This document shows, one piece after another, positions 61,701 through 64,000 of a stretch of DNA of 64,000 bases. The notes beneath the pieces are model-generated. The model saw nothing but the letters and a program-made list of their open reading frames with translations. It ran no database searches and was not told the origin of the DNA. This stretch comes from Sediminibacterium sp. C3 (lineage in GTDB: Bacteria > Bacteroidota > Bacteroidia > Chitinophagales > Chitinophagaceae), in NCBI RefSeq assembly GCF_000508085.1, contig NZ_KI669560.1, positions 2,068,888 to 2,132,887 on the forward strand. The letters are read 5' to 3'. The first letter of the stretch is position 1. Every line of letters starts with the position of its first letter. Position numbers and translations under genes: made by a program.

Positions 61701-61789
61701 CTTTAAAATTAATAAGTTCCCGCATAATCACGCAAATATTTTTTATTTGGGGGTTGAGCCTTGGCTTAACTAAATTTGTTGGTTCAGTT

Positions 61790-63718
61790 ATGATATCACC
61801 CAATACGATACAGCAGATTACCAGCAGAATAGACATTATTGATGTGGTGGGTGAATTTGTGAAATTGAAGAAAAGGGGCACCAATTACTTGGGGCTCTGC
61901 CCTTTTCATGGAGAAAAATCGCCCTCATTTACCGTATCCCCTGCCAAGGAAATTTACAAATGTTTTGGCTGTGGCAAAAGTGGCAATACCATCACTTTTT
62001 TGATGGAGCACGAAAAATACAGTTATGTAGAAGCGCTCAAATGGTTGGCCACTCGATACAATATTGAAGTTGAAGAAACGCAGCAATCGCCAGAACAATT
62101 GCAGCAAGTGCAAATGGCCGAAAGCCTACATGCCATCAATGCTTTTGCACAAAAATTCTTTACAGACCAACTGTTCAATACCGAAGAAGGCCAGTTAATG
62201 GCCCACTCTTATTTAAAAGAAAGAGGCTTCAGAGAAGCCGTGTTGCAGAAATTTCAAATTGGCTATAATCCCGAAGGAAAAGATGGATTAACAAAAGCTT
62301 TGGTATTGAATCAATTTAACAAAGACTTATTACCCAAGACTGGATTGGTGGCTCTGCGCAATGATGAATTGGTAGACAATTACAGAGCCAGAATTATTTT
62401 TCCAATCCATAATAATACGGGTAAAATTATTGGCTTTGGTGCCAGGGTAATTGGCAAAGCCGATCGTGCACCTAAATACATTAATACCCCTGAAAACGAA
62501 GTCTACAGCAAGAGTAAAATCTTGTATGGGTCTTATTTTGCCAGACAAGCCATTGATAAAGCCGATGAATGTTTGTTGGTAGAAGGCTATACCGATGTAG
62601 TGAGTTTGCACCAAGCAGGCATTGAAAATGTGGTTGCCAGTGGTGGTACTTCACTTACGGTAGATCAGTTGCGATTGGTCAAAAAATACACGAACAATTT
62701 GACCATTATTTATGATGGCGATAGTGCAGGGATCAAAGCTGCACTTCGTGGATTAGACCTGGCGATTGAAGAAGGCCTCAATGTTAGGCTGGTGTTGATA
62801 CCTGACGGCGAAGACCCCGACAGTTATGTCAACAAAGTTGGCGCAGCAGCTTTCAATCAATTTATAGCGCAGTCTAAAAAAGATTTTATTCTGTTTCAAC
62901 TTGAAGTGTTGTTGAAAGAAGCAGGCAATGACGTGAATAAAAAAAGTGGCATTGTTAACCAAATTGCCGAAACGCTGAGTAAGATCAATAAAGCCGAAGA
63001 CTTTACCAGACAGCAGGATTATATCAAACAGTGTTCGGCATTATTGCGTATTGATGAAGCAGGATTCACCAACTTGGTGAATAAGTTCAAGCGCGACAAA
63101 ATTTCGAAGGACGAAAAGAAATTGCCTTTTGATGAAGCGCAATTCATTCAGCAGGATGCCATGCAAACCGATCAATCATTTGATGAAGGGCAACTGCTTT
63201 TACAACAAGATGATCAAGTTGAAAAAAATGTAATCCGGGTATTATTTGAATATGGATTGAAACAGTACAATGACTCGCAAACCATTGCTGCGTATATATT
63301 TGAGCAGCTAGAGCATTATCCATTGGAAAATGCCGACTATGAAAAACTAATGGAATTGTATAAGGATTGGTACAACAAAGGTTTAGAGCCTACTACAAAA
63401 TCTATGCTGTATCATGAAGATGAAAATGTGCGGCAGCTGTTGATTAATTTGACCATGTTCCCGTTTGAATTGAGCAATCGTTGGGATGAAATTTTGCCCA
63501 ATATGAATATCGTGAATAAGGATATTTCTATTGCCGATACAGATATGAGTTTAAATTATTTTAAACTGCGAAAGATCAAGAAAATGTTCGAGCAAAACCA
63601 ACGCGATATGGAGTTTGCGCCATACGAGGAACAAATGAAATTAATAGAATTGCATAAGCAATTAAAAGAATTTGAAATTGCCATTACCAAACAGTTGGGC
63701 ACAGTGATTCTTCGGTAA
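61790..63718 (+). CDS. dnaG: DNA primase
   Basis: Start set at ATG 61790 (MISPNTIQQITSRIDIIDVV), since residues from an upstream ATG do not match the family's usual beginning. 642 residues. CHC2 zinc finger: CPFHGEKSPSFTVSPAKEIYKCFGCGKSGN. TOPRIM metal residues: LVEGYTDVVSLHQAG and IYDGDSAGIKAA. The last ~200 residues are the helicase-binding region. Makes RNA primers at the replication fork. Confidence 0.96.
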   Translation: MISPNTIQQITSRIDIIDVVGEFVKLKKRGTNYLGLCPFHGEKSPSFTVSPAKEIYKCFGCGKSGNTITFLMEHEKYSYVEALKWLATRYNIEVEETQQSPEQLQQVQMAESLHAINAFAQKFFTDQLFNTEEGQLMAHSYLKERGFREAVLQKFQIGYNPEGKDGLTKALVLNQFNKDLLPKTGLVALRNDELVDNYRARIIFPIHNNTGKIIGFGARVIGKADRAPKYINTPENEVYSKSKILYGSYFARQAIDKADECLLVEGYTDVVSLHQAGIENVVASGGTSLTVDQLRLVKKYTNNLTIIYDGDSAGIKAALRGLDLAIEEGLNVRLVLIPDGEDPDSYVNKVGAAAFNQFIAQSKKDFILFQLEVLLKEAGNDVNKKSGIVNQIAETLSKINKAEDFTRQQDYIKQCSALLRIDEAGFTNLVNKFKRDKISKDEKKLPFDEAQFIQQDAMQTDQSFDEGQLLLQQDDQVEKNVIRVLFEYGLKQYNDSQTIAAYIFEQLEHYPLENADYEKLMELYKDWYNKGLEPTTKSMLYHEDENVRQLLINLTMFPFELSNRWDEILPNMNIVNKDISIADTDMSLNYFKLRKIKKMFEQNQRDMEFAPYEEQMKLIELHKQLKEFEIAITKQLGTVILR

Positions 63719-63755
63719 ATATTTCAGAATGAAACTAATTTGGGTTTGTAAATTC

Positions 63756-64000
63756 TTAATTTATATTTGGATAATTATCAATCATCTCTGCTTTTATGTT
63801 ATATAACTTTACTTGTAACATAAATTTTTTTAGACTTTTTAAATTTGATTCAGATTCAAACATTCTGTCATGCATCAGAAGAACTAAATGATTTTTTTCG
63901 AATGTATAATTATTTTTCAATTGATATAAAATCATTTGTATTAGTTCATCAACTGATTCCAATGGATCAGAAGAATTTTTTTGCATATGCCACTCCGTAT
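63756..64000 (-). CDS. C-terminal end of a probable polysaccharide deacetylase (runs off the window)
   Basis: About 80 residues are visible and the frame continues past 64000 (TEWHMQKNSSDPLES...). The pattern SVDELIQMILYQLKNN...NHLVLLMHDRMFES...LKKFMLQVKL and a final NYPNIN resemble the last part of NodB-type deacetylases in Bacteroidota. The Asp/His zinc motifs would be upstream, so the call is provisional. Confidence 0.5.
   Translation of the reverse strand, partial: TEWHMQKNSSDPLESVDELIQMILYQLKNNYTFEKNHLVLLMHDRMFESESNLKSLKKFMLQVKLYNIKAEMIDNYPNIN

Noticed and set aside
61754..61789. An earlier dnaG start at 61754
   Set aside because: The twelve extra residues do not fit the conserved N-terminus, which begins ISPNTIQQI right after ATG 61790.

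Overview
The window looks like a low-GC Bacteroidota chromosome, most likely Chitinophagales/Chitinophagaceae. Supporting evidence: a SusC/SusD pair with DUF4397 lipoproteins, a Bacteroidota-type LptD/OstA/MlaD envelope cluster, DUF2911 and DUF2452 proteins, DUF6660 beside a metal efflux operon, Bacteroidota-type MobA/MobC/TraG genes, and a general lack of Shine-Dalgarno sequences. The species cannot be fixed from the sequence alone.

Layout. 1-4457 is host: an outer-membrane protein, glutaminyl-tRNA synthetase, an exported protein and a histidine ammonia-lyase. A tRNA-Arg(TCT) at 4544-4617 is followed by a genomic island running to about 26376. The island starts with a large serine recombinase whose 3' end lies antisense in the tRNA gene. 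It continues with small element genes, an IS3-family element that truncates merT, a metal-resistance operon on the minus strand (czcA-czcC fusion, czcB, MgtC-like, HupE/RcnA-like, zntA/cadA, an ArsR-type repressor with a clear operator), DUF6660 and PepSY genes, and a truncated CopB-type ATPase. After a recombination junction at about 20060 the strand switches to plus: a partial PRTRC cassette (E2-like protein B and ThiF/E1-like protein), a hairpin-rich candidate oriT, then mobC, mobA and a TraG-type coupling protein. No mating-pair-formation genes are present, so this is best read as a mobilizable, not self-transmissible, metal-resistance island.

26441-64000 is host again: ung, plsC, lptD-like, amidase, MlaD, OstA-like, nhaA, two adjacent hybrid sensor kinases, a BamA-like barrel, icd, mntH and mntR with a palindromic operator, a lipoprotein, a glucan phosphorylase-like enzyme, ubiX, clpC, STAS and DnaJ-domain proteins, a SusC/SusD/DUF4397 nutrient-uptake locus, a DeoR-type regulator, dnaG, and the end of a probable polysaccharide deacetylase.

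Data quality. At least eleven single-base frame breaks, in nine genes and both host and island, all sit in homopolymers and are all repaired by adding one base to the run. They include clpC and a sensor kinase. This looks like systematic homopolymer under-calling rather than gene decay, so I annotate those genes across the break. The most unusual content is the E1/E2-like PRTRC pair inside the metal island, the Thr at the PLP-lysine position of the glucan phosphorylase, and the strong operators and palindromes.
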